A stretch of 64,000 nucleotides of DNA from NCBI RefSeq assembly GCF_901709675.1, contig NC_051096.1, positions 2,879,001 to 2,943,000 of the forward strand, given 5' to 3'. The DNA comes from Syngnathus acus. Lineage: Eukaryota; Chordata; Actinopteri; Syngnathiformes; Syngnathidae. A program made the position numbers and the translations under genes. Positions 63,401 through 64,000 of the stretch are shown here, piece by piece. The notes under the pieces were generated by a model. It saw nothing but the letters and a program-made list of their open reading frames with translations. It did no database searches and was not told the origin of the DNA. Each line of letters opens with the position of its first letter. The stretch's first letter is position 1.

Positions 63401-63902
63401 GGTCTACAGACAAGGACCCACCGGCATCCACATCCTGCTCAGTGACCAGGTACGCTCGCATGCTTACCTGTCTGTCTGAAATGAAAGCAGGCCAAGGCAG
63501 AGCTGACAATTACTTGATTAAGACTGACACCTAGCGGTCAAGTCTTGTACTGCACCTAATTTCAACTGCCTGAGCCTCTTGGAGACGTCCAATTGTTTTG
63601 TCCTTTTTTCTCGCTCACACATTGTGAAAATACATGCATGATGATTAGGTTTTTGTTTAAAAAATTAAAATAAACATATACACAGAGGTTTGGGGGGAGA
63701 AAAAAAAATCCCCAAGAGTACTAATCAAACTATGCCAATGTGTGCAGATGGTGTGCAACTTGACAGACGAGAGCTGCTTTGTCATTAGCACCGTCAAAGG
63801 TGAGTTCCCCCCCTCCCCTGCAAGGTCAACAAGACTTTGAACACCATCGGCACTGTTCTTGCAGACGAGCAAGGCGAAGGACTCCACCTCATCCTGAAGT
63901 AA
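60452..63902 (+). CDS. ubp1: upstream-binding protein 1 (UBP1/LBP-1, CP2-family transcription factor)
   Basis: Grainyhead/CP2-family DNA-binding transcription factor acting in the nucleus as an oligomer. Exons: 60452-60555, 60820-60971, 61091-61167, 61241-61346, 61428-61534, 61776-61928, 62004-62114, 62189-62296, 62410-62537, 62621-62675, 62748-62841, 62933-63023, 63109-63227, 63307-63449, 63748-63799, 63865-63902; 1638 nt, 545 aa (human about 540). The start [20 protein letters not shown] is UBP1-specific. The CP2 DNA-binding region (about 40-280) includes [48 protein letters not shown] and [19 protein letters not shown]. The SAM-like domain (about 370-430) has [14 protein letters not shown] and [14 protein letters not shown], and the C-terminal dimerisation part has [12 protein letters not shown]. 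The exon at 62189-62296 ([11 protein letters not shown]) is the one variably included between long and short LBP-1 isoforms in mammals. The acceptor of exon 11 is a CAGCAG tandem. Confidence 0.96.
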
Positions 63903-64000
63903 GGCCAGGACCACCGTCAACCATTCTCCCCTAACTCGACCCAAACGTCCGTCTCTGCCTGCGTGTTTCTTCTACGCCCTGTCACTCCCCTCCCCTCCCC
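63903..64000 (+). other. ubp1: start of the ubp1 3'UTR
   Basis: Non-coding, C-rich sequence follows the ubp1 stop; the polyadenylation site lies beyond the window. Confidence 0.7.

Overview
The window is nuclear DNA of a bony (teleost) fish. The evidence is multi-exon vertebrate genes with short introns and GT-AG splice sites, abundant (CA)n, (CT)n, (TA)n and (CCTT)n microsatellites, L2-type and other non-LTR retrotransposons, a tRNA-headed SINE with a GGAT tail, and MHC class I genes with teleost-like alpha domains. No bacterial, plasmid or phage features were seen.

Layout, left to right: about 3 kb without a recognisable gene; fkbp9 (minus, 9 exons, 572 aa); crtap (plus, 7 exons, 389 aa), head to head with fkbp9; susd5 (minus, 5 exons, 696 aa), tail to tail with crtap; fbxl2 (plus, 14 exons, 432 aa); a tandem array with two complete MHC class I heavy-chain genes (plus, about 23.5-35.5 kb) plus retroelements; clasp2 (plus, 43 exons assembled, 1534 aa, with an internal alternative first exon); ubp1 (plus, 16 exons, 545 aa, with an alternative first exon). 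Every gene model was assembled by hand from splice sites, and each exon sum is divisible by three with an open frame throughout.

CRTAP, SUSD5, FBXL2, UBP1 and CLASP2 are neighbours on human 3p22.3, so this is a conserved block. Two departures stand out. The clasp2-ubp1 pair is inverted relative to my recollection of the human order, and the MHC class I array sits exactly at the fbxl2/clasp2 junction. In addition, fkbp9 stands head to head with crtap, mirroring human FKBP10-P3H4, which suggests an ancestral ER collagen-maturation gene pair duplicated with the genome.

Functionally, fkbp9 and crtap both encode ER proteins of procollagen folding and modification. Susd5 is a Link/sushi membrane protein, fbxl2 an SCF ubiquitin-ligase adaptor, clasp2 a microtubule plus-end stabiliser and ubp1 a CP2-family transcription factor. 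The most interesting structures are the reshuffled 3' exons of the MHC genes (duplicated transmembrane and cytoplasmic exons, an alpha-3 footprint), the loss of several peptide-anchor residues in those genes, a TFCP2L1-like alternative first exon of ubp1, and a 3-nt microexon in clasp2.
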